Source: Opitutales bacterium
Lineage (GTDB): Bacteria; Verrucomicrobiota; Verrucomicrobiia; Opitutales; T3Sed10-336
Length of the DNA: 54,409 nucleotides
NCBI GenBank assembly: GCA_007130045.1
Contig: SLTG01000075.1
Span: forward strand, 1 to 54,409
Reading direction: 5' to 3'
Part shown: piece after piece, positions 18,164 through 27,843 of the stretch
Layout: each line of letters opens with the position of its first letter
Numbering within the stretch: the first letter of the stretch is position 1
The notes under the pieces: model-generated
Seen by the model: only the letters and a program-made list of their open reading frames with translations
The model's database searches: none
Told to the model about the DNA's origin: nothing
Made by a program: the position numbers and the translations under genes

Positions 18164-19894
18164 GTGACTTCAGCCGACGAATTCATTGCACAACTTCTCA
18201 TTGAGAAGGACATGGTGTCCTCCGAAATGGTCGAGTCCACTCGGCGAAAGCTTCAGGAGGAAACCGAGATAGACATGATTCCGCGTCACGTCGTGGACCG
18301 GTTGATTGAAGACGGGATAGTCGAGGCAGGCCAGGTGACCCAGGTGCTTGCGGATGAATTCGGCATGCCCATGGTCGAGCCCGGCAAACTCAAACCGGAC
18401 AAAAACGCCCTGGGAGCGGTTTCGAAGGAGCTGGTGTTGCGCTACAAAATATTCCCCCTGCACCGAAAGGGCAACACTCTGCAGGTGGCGATCAGCGATC
18501 CACTCGACGTCGACACCATCGACAACCTGAGCCACGTGCTTCAGTTGGCCGTGGAACCGGTGGTGGCGGCACGCAAGGATATCGATGAGGCGATCCAGAA
18601 GCATTATATAGAAGAAACCGTCGAGAGCCAGCTTTCGGAGTTGGGCGAGGAGCTTACCGGAGACAGCGCGATGAACCTCGCGGGGGGATTGCCCGGGGTC
18701 GACGACGAGACCGTTTCCGATGATGACGCGCCGATCATCCGGCTGGTGTACATGGTCATCACCGAGGCGATCAAACGGCGGGCCTCGGACATTCACCTCG
18801 AGCCCCTGGAAAAACGTTTTCGCGTGCGTTACCGGATCGACGGCGTGTTGCACGAGGTGGAAAACCCTCCCAAGCGCCTGCAATTGGCGATTATTTCGCG
18901 CCTTAAGATCATGGCGCAGATCAGTATCGCCGAAAAAAGGATTCCTCAGGACGGACGCATCCAGGTGAAACTGACCGACCGCGAGCTTGACCTTCGGGTG
19001 TCCTCCCTGCCCACCGAGCACGGGGAAAGTATCGTCATGCGGATTCTCGACAAAGAGGGCCTCAAGCTTGGACTGCCCGAACTCGGCTTCCTCAGCGACG
19101 ATCAGACGACCTTCGAACGAATCATTTCGCTTCCGGATGGAATCTTCCTGGTGACCGGTCCGACCGGGTCGGGGAAGACCACGACGCTGTACGCCTGCCT
19201 GAATTACATCAACCGGCCGGATCGTAAGATCATTACGGTAGAGGATCCCGTGGAGTACCAGCTCAGCGGCATCAACCAGGTCCAGGTACGCACCGAGGTC
19301 AAGATGACCTTTGCCGCCGCGCTGCGCGCGATGCTTCGACAGGCGCCGAACATCATCATGATCGGGGAGATCCGGGATCCGGAGACCGGTCACATCGCGA
19401 TCAATGCGTCGCTTACCGGGCACATGGTTTTCAGCACCCTGCACACCAACGACGCTCCCAGCGCGGTGACGCGTCTTATCGACATCGGCGTCAAGCCGTT
19501 CCTCGTTTCGGCGTCGATTCGGGCGACAATGGCCCAGCGACTGGTGCGTCGGATCTGCCCGAAGTGCAAGGTTCGGTACGAGCCCAGGGAAAGCGAACTT
19601 CGGGCGTTCAATATGAGTTCCGACGATGCCAAGGCGGGCACGTTCATGCGCGGAAAGGGATGCGATTCCTGCAACGGCACGGGATTCCGGGGGCGAATGG
19701 GAATATTCGAAATATTCGTGTTGAATGACGAAATCGAGAGTATGATTTATGACAACGTCTCGACTCAGAAGCTACGGGCCAAAGCCCGTGAAATAGGAAT
19801 GCGTTCGATGCGCGAGGACGGGGTCCGCAAGGTGACTGCGGGTATGACAACTTTCGAGGAGGTCATTAACGTCACCGTTGGCGATAGCTACTGA
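18164..19894 (+). CDS. pilB: type IV pilus assembly / type II secretion ATPase
   Basis: The 576-residue protein starts at GTG 18164. An N-terminal MshEN/T2SSE-N domain comes first (residues about 15-150, IPRHVVDRLIEDGI and the LQVAISDPLDVDTIDNL motif). The secretion ATPase core follows: Walker [13 protein letters not shown] near 330, the Asp box ITVEDPVEYQ, Walker B IIMIGEIRDPET and the His box. A tetracysteine zinc knuckle, CPKC/CDSC, is near the C-terminus. The ATPase drives pilin polymerisation at the inner membrane. It is the first of four pilus-type genes with short gaps. It could instead serve a type II secretion system; the adjacent pilT favours pili. Confidence 0.88.
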   Translation: MTSADEFIAQLLIEKDMVSSEMVESTRRKLQEETEIDMIPRHVVDRLIEDGIVEAGQVTQVLADEFGMPMVEPGKLKPDKNALGAVSKELVLRYKIFPLHRKGNTLQVAISDPLDVDTIDNLSHVLQLAVEPVVAARKDIDEAIQKHYIEETVESQLSELGEELTGDSAMNLAGGLPGVDDETVSDDDAPIIRLVYMVITEAIKRRASDIHLEPLEKRFRVRYRIDGVLHEVENPPKRLQLAIISRLKIMAQISIAEKRIPQDGRIQVKLTDRELDLRVSSLPTEHGESIVMRILDKEGLKLGLPELGFLSDDQTTFERIISLPDGIFLVTGPTGSGKTTTLYACLNYINRPDRKIITVEDPVEYQLSGINQVQVRTEVKMTFAAALRAMLRQAPNIIMIGEIRDPETGHIAINASLTGHMVFSTLHTNDAPSAVTRLIDIGVKPFLVSASIRATMAQRLVRRICPKCKVRYEPRESELRAFNMSSDDAKAGTFMRGKGCDSCNGTGFRGRMGIFEIFVLNDEIESMIYDNVSTQKLRAKAREIGMRSMREDGVRKVTAGMTTFEEVINVTVGDSY

Positions 19895-19922
19895 CCGGAA
19901 ACGTGAACCACCTTAAATCATT

Positions 19923-21005
19923 ATGAGCTACGATATGAACGATCTTCTGCACCTCACCGTCGAGGAAGGTGCGTCGGATATTCACCTTCAGGTCGGCCAG
20001 CCGCCGACGTTGCGGGTTCATGGCGGGTTGACGCCGGTAGAAGGCGACGACCTCACGCCGGAGGATACGGAAATGCTGATGGAGTCGATCACACCGGACA
20101 CCCATCAACAGCAGGTGAAGACCCAGGGGGGCGCGGATTTCGGTTTCGCGTTTCTGGACAAGGCGCGTTTCCGCGTCAGCGTGCTAAAGGCAAAAGGGCA
20201 TTACGGCCTGGTGCTGCGTCAGATTCCCAACGATATGTTCGGGTTGCGCCAGATCGGGTTGCCCGACAGCATTCGAGACCTTCTGTACCTGCCGCGCGGA
20301 CTGATTCTGGTGACCGGCCCGACCGGTTCGGGGAAAACGACGACGCTGGCTTCGATGTTGAACTACATCAATGAAAACCGGGACTGCCATATCATTACGA
20401 TCGAGGATCCGATCGAATATTACCACAACCACAAGAAGTCGATCGTGACCCAGCGCGAGTTGGGGACGGACGTTCCCAGCTTTGAGGAGGCAATCCGGCG
20501 GGCGCTTCGTCAGGACCCGGACGTGGTTCTCGTCGGTGAGATGCGCGACCTCGCGACCATCGAGGCTGCCGTTACCGCGGCGGAAACGGGACACCTTGTT
20601 TTCGCCACCCTGCACACCACCGGCGCCGCCCGGACGGTCGACCGTATCGTCGACGCATTCCCGGCGAATGCCAAAGACATGATCAGGACCCAGTTGGCGT
20701 CGTCGATCGTGGCGGTGATTTCCCAAGTGCTTTGCCGAAAAGTCGGCGGCGGACGGATAGCAGGGTTCGAGTTGATGATTACCACCAATTCGATCCGCGC
20801 GCTGATTCGCGACAACAAAACCTACCGCATCGCCTCGGACATTCAGACGGGTGCGAACATAGGCATGATCACGCTGGACGCGCATCTTCTAAGCCTTTAT
20901 AATAAAGGAATGATCAGCACGGAGGAAGCGTTGGACAAGGCGCAGGATACGCAGGGGATGAAGGAAAAACTCGTTTCTCTGGGCGCTGATATCCAACGAC
21001 GCTGA
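19923..21005 (+). CDS. pilT: type IV pilus retraction ATPase
   Basis: The 360-residue protein lacks the long N-domain and zinc knuckle of the flanking ATPases, as expected for PilT. It starts with [19 protein letters not shown], has Walker [16 protein letters not shown], Walker [14 protein letters not shown], and the retraction-type C-terminal stretch [16 protein letters not shown], the place of the AIRNLIRE motif. PilT depolymerises pili and powers twitching or DNA uptake. It sits between two PilB-type genes, 28 bases from each, in one transcription unit. No Shine-Dalgarno is visible before the ATG. Confidence 0.9.
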   Translation: MSYDMNDLLHLTVEEGASDIHLQVGQPPTLRVHGGLTPVEGDDLTPEDTEMLMESITPDTHQQQVKTQGGADFGFAFLDKARFRVSVLKAKGHYGLVLRQIPNDMFGLRQIGLPDSIRDLLYLPRGLILVTGPTGSGKTTTLASMLNYINENRDCHIITIEDPIEYYHNHKKSIVTQRELGTDVPSFEEAIRRALRQDPDVVLVGEMRDLATIEAAVTAAETGHLVFATLHTTGAARTVDRIVDAFPANAKDMIRTQLASSIVAVISQVLCRKVGGGRIAGFELMITTNSIRALIRDNKTYRIASDIQTGANIGMITLDAHLLSLYNKGMISTEEALDKAQDTQGMKEKLVSLGADIQRR

Positions 21006-21033
21006 TATAGTCTTCGGAAACAATTGTCATTCT

Positions 21034-22722
21034 ATGTACGAATCGCATGACCAGCCCGTTTTTGAGGCATTCAAGGAAAGCGGCCTGCTAAATAAGGCTC
21101 AGTTGGAGGAGCTTGTCGCTGAGCATGAACGGACTGCAAAGCCGCTTGCCGACGTTATTCTCGATTCGGAGCTGGTTGATAAGAAGGATTTCTTAAGGGT
21201 TATCGCCGCGCACCTGGGCCTGGAGTGGATGAAGGAGGTGCCGGAGTCGATTCCATCCGATATCGGAAAGTCGCTTTCCGGAAGCGTGGCCCGTATGTAC
21301 GGCGTGGCGCCGGTCAAGGTGGAGAGGGACACCGTTCACCTCCTGGTGATCGACCCCTTCAACCATCAGATCGTCGACGATCTTACCTTCGCCATGGGCA
21401 AGGATGTGATCCTTTACGTCGGGGATCCGGATCGGATTCGAGACCTGATTCGGTCCCACTACGGAGAAGAAGAGGGATCGGTGGAGGATCTCCTCCACGA
21501 GATGGAGGGAACCGAGTACGACTTGACCGAAGAATCTTCCGAGTCCGACCTCGAGGAGGTGGCCAGTCAGACTCCCATTATCCGTTTTGTGAACCTGGTG
21601 CTCAACCAGGCGATCAGGGACAAGGCGTCCGATATTCATTTCGAGCCGTTTGAAGACGAATTCAAGATCCGCTACCGTATCGACGGGGCGCTCTACGAGA
21701 TGGCGCCTCCGCCGAAGAACCTCGCGATTCCCGTCACTTCGCGTGTAAAGGTCGTTGCGAATCTGAACATTTCCGAGCGAAGGATCCCGCAGGACGGACG
21801 CATCAAGATGACCATTGCGGGACACGCGGTGGATTTGCGCGTTTCCACGCTTCCCACCCAGTTCGGTGAGAGCGTCGTGTTACGAGTACTCGACAAATCG
21901 GTGGTGAATCTCGACCTCGAGACGCTGGGGATGCCGGATGACGTCTTCGACTCGGTTAACGAGGTGATCCACCTGCCAAACGGAATCTTCATTGCGACCG
22001 GTCCGACCGGCAGCGGTAAGACCACGACGCTTTACAGTGGTCTGCGGGAAGTCAACAGAGTGGAGAAGAAGATTCTCACGGCGGAAGACCCGGTCGAGTA
22101 CGAGATCGAAGGGATCATGCAGGTTCCGGTGAAGGCACAGGTGGGGTTGACATTCGCCAAGGCGCTGCGGGCGTTTCTTCGGCAGGATCCGGACATCATC
22201 ATGGTCGGTGAGATCCGCGATCTGGAGACCGCGCAGATATCGATTCAGGCATCCCTTACCGGGCACCTTGTTTTCAGCACCCTGCACACCAACGACGCGC
22301 CCGGCGCGGTGACAAGGTTGATCGATATGGGGGTGGAGCCTTATTTGATCGCGGCGTCGCTGGAAGCCATTATCGCCCAACGACTGGTTCGGCGAATCTG
22401 CAAGGCCTGTAGAACCTCTTACGAACCGAGCCAGTCGCTGATTTCGCAGCTGAGTATAGATCCCGTGGACATCGGGGACAAGGAGTTTTTCTATGGAAAG
22501 GGGTGTGAGGACTGTAATCAAAGCGGCTACCGGGGTCGTTTGGGACTGTTTGAAATGCTCCGCATATCCGACGCGGTGCGCGATCTGGTGTCCGACCGCG
22601 CACCTGCGTTGGTGATTCGCCAGAAAGCGATCGAGCAGGGTATGCGCACCCTGCGCGACGACGGTCTTCGCTGCATCTTTGATGGTGCAACGAGTATTGA
22701 AGAAGTGATAAAATACACCTAG
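21034..22722 (+). CDS. second PilB/GspE-type assembly ATPase
   Basis: The 562-residue protein is a full-length paralogue of the gene at 18164, with the same order: MshEN domain ([18 protein letters not shown], then [17 protein letters not shown]), ATPase with [15 protein letters not shown] near residue 325, ITVEDP-like [12 protein letters not shown], Walker [13 protein letters not shown], and the CKAC/CEDC zinc knuckle. Both copies keep all catalytic boxes, so neither looks degenerate. One may drive the pilus and the other a type II secretion or pseudopilus machine sharing the single PilC/GspF platform downstream. Assignment between PilB and GspE is not possible from sequence alone. Confidence 0.88.
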   Translation: MYESHDQPVFEAFKESGLLNKAQLEELVAEHERTAKPLADVILDSELVDKKDFLRVIAAHLGLEWMKEVPESIPSDIGKSLSGSVARMYGVAPVKVERDTVHLLVIDPFNHQIVDDLTFAMGKDVILYVGDPDRIRDLIRSHYGEEEGSVEDLLHEMEGTEYDLTEESSESDLEEVASQTPIIRFVNLVLNQAIRDKASDIHFEPFEDEFKIRYRIDGALYEMAPPPKNLAIPVTSRVKVVANLNISERRIPQDGRIKMTIAGHAVDLRVSTLPTQFGESVVLRVLDKSVVNLDLETLGMPDDVFDSVNEVIHLPNGIFIATGPTGSGKTTTLYSGLREVNRVEKKILTAEDPVEYEIEGIMQVPVKAQVGLTFAKALRAFLRQDPDIIMVGEIRDLETAQISIQASLTGHLVFSTLHTNDAPGAVTRLIDMGVEPYLIAASLEAIIAQRLVRRICKACRTSYEPSQSLISQLSIDPVDIGDKEFFYGKGCEDCNQSGYRGRLGLFEMLRISDAVRDLVSDRAPALVIRQKAIEQGMRTLRDDGLRCIFDGATSIEEVIKYT

Positions 22723-22741
22723 TTTCCAGCCTGCACCTGCC

Positions 22742-24025
22742 ATGCCCACGTTTTTTTACACAGCCATTGATTCGAGCGGCAAACAAAAGTCGGCGACGAT
22801 CGACGCCGCCAGCCAGGATGACGCGACCAACCAGCTCAAGGAGCAGAAGCTCTTTGTAACCAGCATTTCCACCGGCAAAGGCGGCGCCAAGGGGGCGAAA
22901 AAGAAAACGGCGAGGAAGGGAAGCGGGTTCTTTTCCACCACCCCGGCCGAAGGGGTCAAGAAGAGGCCGATGACCATAGGAAAGGTCGTCAACGCGAAGG
23001 GATTGACGATTTTTACGCGGCAGTTGGCGACCCTGATTCAGGCCGGCCTTCCATTGCTGCGCAGTCTGGAGGTTCTCGCTCGCCAGGAAAAGAATCCCGG
23101 TTTCAAGTACGTGGTAGAGCAACTCTCCGAGAATGTTCGTGCCGGTAACACGTTTTCGGACGGCCTGGCGCAGAACCCGAAGATTTTCGACCGCTTGTAT
23201 GTCAATATGATTCGGGCGGGTGAAGCGGGCGGCGTGCTCGACGTCGTCCTGAACCGCCTTTCCCGGTTTATGGAAAAATCTCTTGCCATCCGGGGGAAGA
23301 TCAAGGCGGCGATGGTGTATCCGATTATCGTGCTTTTCGTCGCCCTCGTGATTCTAATCGGATTGCTGATCTTTGTGGTTCCTCAGTTCGAGGAGATTTT
23401 TGAGGATATGCTTGACGGGGCGGCGCTCCCGGTTCTTACGCAGTGGGTCTTGAACGCCAGTGATTTCGTAAAGAATAACTTTCTGGTGACCCTGGGGATT
23501 TTTGCCGCAGTCTACATTTCCTTCAAGTTGCTTAAAAAGACCGAGAAGGGCGGAAGAATCGTCGACCAGATGCTACTGAACATGCCTCCGGTCGGGGACC
23601 TCTTCCGCAAGGCGGCGATCGCGCGCTTCAGCCGGACTTTCGGGACCCTGCTTTCCAGCGGCGTGCCCATACTCCAGTGCCTGATTATCACGCGGGAAAC
23701 GATCGGGAACGCCGTTCTTCAGGACGCGATCGACAAAGTCCATGACCGGGTCAAGGAGGGGGATTCAGTCTCGGCTCCCCTGGAACAGACGAAAGTTTTC
23801 CCCACGATGGTCACCAGCATGATCGACGTCGGGGAGGAAACCGGTGAACTCCCGGAAATGTTGAATCGTGTTGCCGATACCTATGACGAAGAAGTGGACA
23901 ATGCGGTGGCCGCTCTGACATCGATCATCGAGCCGATAATGATCGTCATTCTCGCGGTTATCGTCGGCGTGATCGTGATCGCGCTGTTCCTTCCAATTAT
24001 CGGCGTCATCGAGGAGCTATCCTGA
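22742..24025 (+). CDS. pilC: type IV pilus inner-membrane platform protein (PilC/GspF)
   Basis: The 427-residue protein begins MPTFFYTAIDSSGKQKS, typical of PilC/GspF. A Lys/Ala-rich linker comes next (residues about 55-75), then two homologous GspF domains, the first with FTRQLATLIQAGLPLLRSL and the second with FSRTFGTLLSSGVPILQCL. Membrane helices lie near 195-220, 240-260 and at the C-terminus (IMIVILAVIVGVIVIALFLPII). It is the platform on which the PilB/PilT ATPases act to move pilins in and out of the membrane. It is the last gene of the cluster; pilA, pilM-Q and pilD are not here. Confidence 0.92.
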   Translation: MPTFFYTAIDSSGKQKSATIDAASQDDATNQLKEQKLFVTSISTGKGGAKGAKKKTARKGSGFFSTTPAEGVKKRPMTIGKVVNAKGLTIFTRQLATLIQAGLPLLRSLEVLARQEKNPGFKYVVEQLSENVRAGNTFSDGLAQNPKIFDRLYVNMIRAGEAGGVLDVVLNRLSRFMEKSLAIRGKIKAAMVYPIIVLFVALVILIGLLIFVVPQFEEIFEDMLDGAALPVLTQWVLNASDFVKNNFLVTLGIFAAVYISFKLLKKTEKGGRIVDQMLLNMPPVGDLFRKAAIARFSRTFGTLLSSGVPILQCLIITRETIGNAVLQDAIDKVHDRVKEGDSVSAPLEQTKVFPTMVTSMIDVGEETGELPEMLNRVADTYDEEVDNAVAALTSIIEPIMIVILAVIVGVIVIALFLPIIGVIEELS

Positions 24026-24079
24026 GAGTTCGCCCACGGAGTGACGGCAATTATTCGCCCCGCCTGCGGCCGGTTTCGG

Positions 24080-25090
24080 TCAGCGGTCTCCGTCCCCTGA
24101 ACGGGCCGGAGGATCGACGAAGACAGGCGCCTTGAGTCCGGAGATGTAATCGGAAAACGGCTCGCCCGCCGGTGTTTCGCGGATGGCCTGCTGGATCATT
24201 CCCATGCGGGCGTCGAGGTTGTCGATCATCGAAACAAACACCGCTTCCGGGGTGGAGGCCAATGCGGCGGCGCCCCATTCCATCTCTCCCTGGTGACTGA
24301 GAATAATGTGTTCGAGTCGTTCGAGCAAGTCCGGCTCAAGTTTCGTTTTCATGCCGGCTTTGCGAACCATCCGGTAGCCGAGCACGACGTGTCCGTTGAG
24401 GATCCCCTCCCGGCTTCGGCGGGGGACGAGTTTTCCCTCATACTCGACCGTTTTCCCGATATCGTGGAGCAGCACGCCGCTCAGGGCGAGATCGCGATCG
24501 ACTTCGGGATAGAGGGGAAGAAGTGACCGGCATGCGCGCGCCATGTGGACGGTGTGTTCCAGTAGTCCGCCCCGGTAGGCGTGGTGCATGGAAATCGCGG
24601 CAGGGGCGGCTCGGAAATCCTCGGATATCTCGCCGAAAACGCTTTCGACCGTCCCGCGCAACCGTTTGTGACCGATCACGGCGATGAGCCCGATCAGTTC
24701 TTCCATCAGCACGTCGATGTCTTCCGTCGTCGTCGCAACGAGTTGATCGAAAATCCCTTCCTGTCTGAGATCCTCTTCCTCGAGAATTTCCAGTTCGACG
24801 ATCCTGGGAGAAAAGCGGTTCTGGAAATAATCGATCTGTCCCCGGATCCGGACAGGGACGCCCTCGGGAGCCTGTTTTAGGGTCTCGAAGACCGGGTTGT
24901 CGTTGAAGCAGGTAAACTGAAACGACCCGGATCTGTCGCCCGCCTCCACCATGAGAAAAGGATTGTTGTTTTTCGCGGTCCGGGCGTTCACCTTCCTGAT
25001 GAGCACCACCGTGAGAAACGACTGGCCCTGCGCACGATCACGGGACTTGAGCTGGGAGACGGTCCGGTTTTCGGAAATGGTTTCGCTCAT
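24080..25090 (-). CDS. YhaM-like OB-fold / HD-domain 3'-5' exoribonuclease
   Basis: The 336-residue protein has an N-terminal OB-fold (LKSRDRAQGQSFLTVVLIRKVNARTAKNN cut short here; residues about 12-100) and a C-terminal HD phosphohydrolase domain. GLLEHTVHMA supplies His179, LLHDIGKT supplies His209-Asp210, and HIILSHQGEMEWGAA supplies later metal ligands. This order matches YhaM/CBF1, a metal-dependent 3'-5' exonuclease of RNA and single-stranded DNA. Its ATG overlaps the stop of the preceding isochorismatase-like gene by four bases (ATGA), so the two are translationally coupled. A nucleic-acid role is well supported by family; the biological target is unknown. Confidence 0.88.
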   Translation of the reverse strand: MSETISENRTVSQLKSRDRAQGQSFLTVVLIRKVNARTAKNNNPFLMVEAGDRSGSFQFTCFNDNPVFETLKQAPEGVPVRIRGQIDYFQNRFSPRIVELEILEEEDLRQEGIFDQLVATTTEDIDVLMEELIGLIAVIGHKRLRGTVESVFGEISEDFRAAPAAISMHHAYRGGLLEHTVHMARACRSLLPLYPEVDRDLALSGVLLHDIGKTVEYEGKLVPRRSREGILNGHVVLGYRMVRKAGMKTKLEPDLLERLEHIILSHQGEMEWGAAALASTPEAVFVSMIDNLDARMGMIQQAIRETPAGEPFSDYISGLKAPVFVDPPARSGDGDR

Positions 25091-25671
25091 GATGCCTCTC
25101 CGTATTTCTTAACCAGCGAGGTGATCTTTCGGAAAGCAGGATGAGTGGCATCCGAAAGGATGCTGTAAACCACGGTTTCAGCGGGCAGAATATGAGTATC
25201 GGTGTGTGCCAGGGAGCGGAGCGCCGCTTCGGCGTCCTCGGTGCGACGGGCTCCGACGCAATCGCTCAAGAGGGTTACTTCGAACCCGTTGTCCATGGCT
25301 TCGATCACGCTTTGGTACACGCATATCGGCGTCTCCAGCCCGATGATAATGAGGTGATGAATGTCGTTTTCTTTCAGGTGTGCCTCGAATCCCTCGGCGC
25401 CGAAACATGAGAAGCGGGTTTTCGGAAAGACTGTCGAGCCCGGAGCGGCGGCACGGAATCGATCGAGAACGGGCCCCAGCTTTTCCGGGACCTGTTCGGT
25501 ATAAATGACGGGGATGTTCAGAGCGACCGCCGCTTCAACGGCGAAGGCGCAGCGGTTGACGAACCGCGGACCGTCGGACAAACTCCGAACGAACGGTTCC
25601 TGGATGTCCAGGGCGATCAGTGCTAGTCCGGATAGGTCGGGGCCTCCTTCTTCCTGCGTTTCTTTTGCCAT
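25087..25671 (-). CDS. isochorismatase-family cysteine hydrolase
   Basis: The start at 25671 (MAKETQEEGG) gives 194 residues; the open frame runs further upstream to 25842 but without family similarity. The catalytic triad of the fold is present: Asp22 in LIALDIQEPF, Lys84 in VFPKTRFS and Cys117 in GLETPICVYQS, the last with the usual cis-peptide ETPICV. It resembles the YcaC/ISOC1-like hydrolases, whose substrates are mostly unknown; isochorismate is unlikely without siderophore genes nearby. It is coupled to the YhaM-like nuclease through a four-base overlap, an unexplained pairing. Confidence 0.85.
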   Translation of the reverse strand: MAKETQEEGGPDLSGLALIALDIQEPFVRSLSDGPRFVNRCAFAVEAAVALNIPVIYTEQVPEKLGPVLDRFRAAAPGSTVFPKTRFSCFGAEGFEAHLKENDIHHLIIIGLETPICVYQSVIEAMDNGFEVTLLSDCVGARRTEDAEAALRSLAHTDTHILPAETVVYSILSDATHPAFRKITSLVKKYGEAS

Positions 25672-25844
25672 AACATCCCAATAATAGGGGTACGGTCGAA
25701 CGACGAAAGCATTAAATGGGGGTTTTCGGGGGAACGACAGGCGGGAGGCGAAACGATTCCGGGTCCAGGGATGGTCTTTGATATTATCGTATTTATATTC
25801 GACTTGGAATCCCGGCCGGTGCTTCAATCGTTTGACGAACAAGT

Positions 25845-26342
25845 ATGAGTTGGCAAATCAAACCATTTTCCCATCGTTGCTGTATTACGGGAAACGCGTT
25901 CGAGGATGGAGCGCGGTACGTCAGCTACCTTGTCGCGCACGACGAGGGCGAGGAGTTTCTACGCTTTGACCTTGATCGGGACGTTGAGGACCGATTCCAG
26001 CCCGAAGGTGAGATCCTGTGCCGCTGGTCGCGTGTGTACAAGAGCCCTCCCGAACGGGAAAATGCAAAGCGGAAACAGAAAGAAACCGCCGAGTCGTTAT
26101 TCGTTTCGCTTTATGAATCGGAAGATGAGGAGGAGGACGAAGAACGCGAAACGATGAAGCAGGTTCTCGGGATATTCCTGGAGCGGAAAAGGATCCTCAA
26201 GGACCGAGGGTTTTCCAGGGAAGGGGCGTATCAGGTGTTGGAACATCGCAGGACCGGCAACGTATTTCTCGTCCCCACCAACCGAATGACCCCGCGCGCC
26301 CTGCTGAGAATTCAGGAGAAGCTGGGGAAGCTGATGAACTGA
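25845..26342 (+). CDS. conserved-looking protein of unknown function with Cys pair and acidic/coiled-coil middle
   Basis: The 165-residue product is soluble. Its start, SHRCCITGNAFEDGARYVSYLV, resembles half of a zinc ribbon or treble clef (two adjacent Cys, then TG and a beta hairpin), though I see no second Cys pair except a lone Cys near residue 59. The middle (residues about 65-110) is highly charged, with a Glu/Asp run, and could form a coiled coil. The C-terminal part holds GAYQVLEHRRTGNVFLVPTN. Similar short proteins occur, to my recollection, in Verrucomicrobia and Planctomycetes without a known function. It converges tightly on rpoN (four bases between stops). Confidence 0.75.
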   Translation: MSWQIKPFSHRCCITGNAFEDGARYVSYLVAHDEGEEFLRFDLDRDVEDRFQPEGEILCRWSRVYKSPPERENAKRKQKETAESLFVSLYESEDEEEDEERETMKQVLGIFLERKRILKDRGFSREGAYQVLEHRRTGNVFLVPTNRMTPRALLRIQEKLGKLMN

Positions 26343-26346
26343 CCGG

Positions 26347-27801
26347 CTAGAATCTCCGGCGAAGCTTCGCGGGAAGGATGTCCATATTTTCCCGGTACTT
26401 GGCGACCGTGCGGCGGGCGATGTTGATGTTCTTTTCCTTGAGCATATTGGCTATTTCCTGATCGCTGAACGGTTTGCGGGGGGATTCGCTTTCGATGAGG
26501 TGGGCGATCATATCCTTGATGCTCTTGTTTGAAACGGGGTTTCCGTCTTCAGATTTGTATCCCGGGGTGAAGAAATATTTGAATTCGAACGTTCCGTGAG
26601 GCGTCTTGATGTATTTGTTGGCGATGGCACGGCTCACAGTCGTTTCGTGAACGCCGACCTTTGCAGCAATTTCGGTCATTGTAAGCGGTCGTAGTTTGGA
26701 AACGCCCTCGCGGAGAAAGTCCTTCTGGACGTCGATGATTTCCTTCGCGATGCGCTCGACCGTCTGTTGCCGCTGTTCGATCGAACTGATCAGAAATTTC
26801 CCGTTGCGCAGTTTCTCGCGAATGTACTCTTTTTCCTGCCTGCTTAAGCGGCCGCTCGCAATCAGGTTCTTGTACGTGTTCGAGATCCGCACCCGGGGGA
26901 TGTAGTCATTGTTCATTTCGATAGTGAACTCGTCCTCGTCCCGGTGAACGATGACGTCGGGAACCACGACCCGATTCGTGTCGTCAGCGAAACGACGGCC
27001 GGGGCCTGGATCGAGTGAGGCGATTTCCTGGATGGCATCCTGGACCGCGTCGAGGCTTGCGGAGACTTTCCTGGCGATTTCGGGGATGCGACGGCGCATG
27101 AGCAGGTCGAAGTGATCGGAGACGATGGCGGCGGCCAGAGTGTTCCCCCTCCCTTCCAGCGTCAATTGGTGAAGGAGGCATTCGCGAAGATCGGCGCAAC
27201 CGATTCCCGGCGGGTCGAACGACTTCAGGATTTCGGATGCCTTTTGCAGATTCTCCAGAGGAATACCTGAGTAAAGGGCGAGGTCCTGCAAAGGAGAAGT
27301 AAGGAAGCCGCGGTCGTCCAGGCTGCCGACGAGGTACTGCATCGCCTCCATTTCCTTTTCGGAGCAATCCGAGAGCGCCGCCTGCTCCATAAGGTATTCC
27401 TGAAGCGAGGTTTCACTGACGAGAGAATCGAAGAAATGCTGCCGCTTCTCGCTGTCTTCGGAGGTGAAGGAACCCCGCGCGGATTGGTTGTAGTAGGAAT
27501 CCCGGGAGTCCTCGGTCAATTCCCGCAGCATCGCGAAGTCGCGGTCCGACTCAAGGCTCTCCCCGTTTTCACCGTCGGTACCGGCCCCGTTCTCGGAGAC
27601 TTCCGGATTTTCGTCGAGACCGATCGATTTCATTGGAAGTTCTTCGAGCAGGGGATTGTTCTGAATCTCTTCGCGGATGGTGGTCTGGAGATCGAGCGCG
27701 GGAACCTGCAGGATCTTCAGAGACTGCCGTAACTGCGGAGCCAGCACCTGCTGCTGGGTCTGTTTCTGAACCTGTTGTAAGCCTTGCCATGGTTTTGGCA
27801 T
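26347..27801 (-). CDS. rpoN: RNA polymerase sigma-54 factor
   Basis: The 484-residue protein has all three regions of sigma-54. The Gln-rich region I (QQVQKQTQQQVLAPQLRQSLKIL cut short; residues about 5-45) contacts activators, region II is acidic, and the core-binding and DNA-binding domain ends in the RpoN box ARRTVAKYRE at about 462-471, which reads the -24 element. It directs transcription from -24/-12 promoters and needs AAA+ activators, none of which lie in this window. The protein kinase gene follows upstream on the same strand with a 42-base gap, so both may share a transcript. Confidence 0.95.
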   Translation of the reverse strand: MPKPWQGLQQVQKQTQQQVLAPQLRQSLKILQVPALDLQTTIREEIQNNPLLEELPMKSIGLDENPEVSENGAGTDGENGESLESDRDFAMLRELTEDSRDSYYNQSARGSFTSEDSEKRQHFFDSLVSETSLQEYLMEQAALSDCSEKEMEAMQYLVGSLDDRGFLTSPLQDLALYSGIPLENLQKASEILKSFDPPGIGCADLRECLLHQLTLEGRGNTLAAAIVSDHFDLLMRRRIPEIARKVSASLDAVQDAIQEIASLDPGPGRRFADDTNRVVVPDVIVHRDEDEFTIEMNNDYIPRVRISNTYKNLIASGRLSRQEKEYIREKLRNGKFLISSIEQRQQTVERIAKEIIDVQKDFLREGVSKLRPLTMTEIAAKVGVHETTVSRAIANKYIKTPHGTFEFKYFFTPGYKSEDGNPVSNKSIKDMIAHLIESESPRKPFSDQEIANMLKEKNINIARRTVAKYRENMDILPAKLRRRF

Positions 27802-27843
27802 AATGAGTGATAATATTTGAAAATCGGCCGGTCGGACGCGAGG

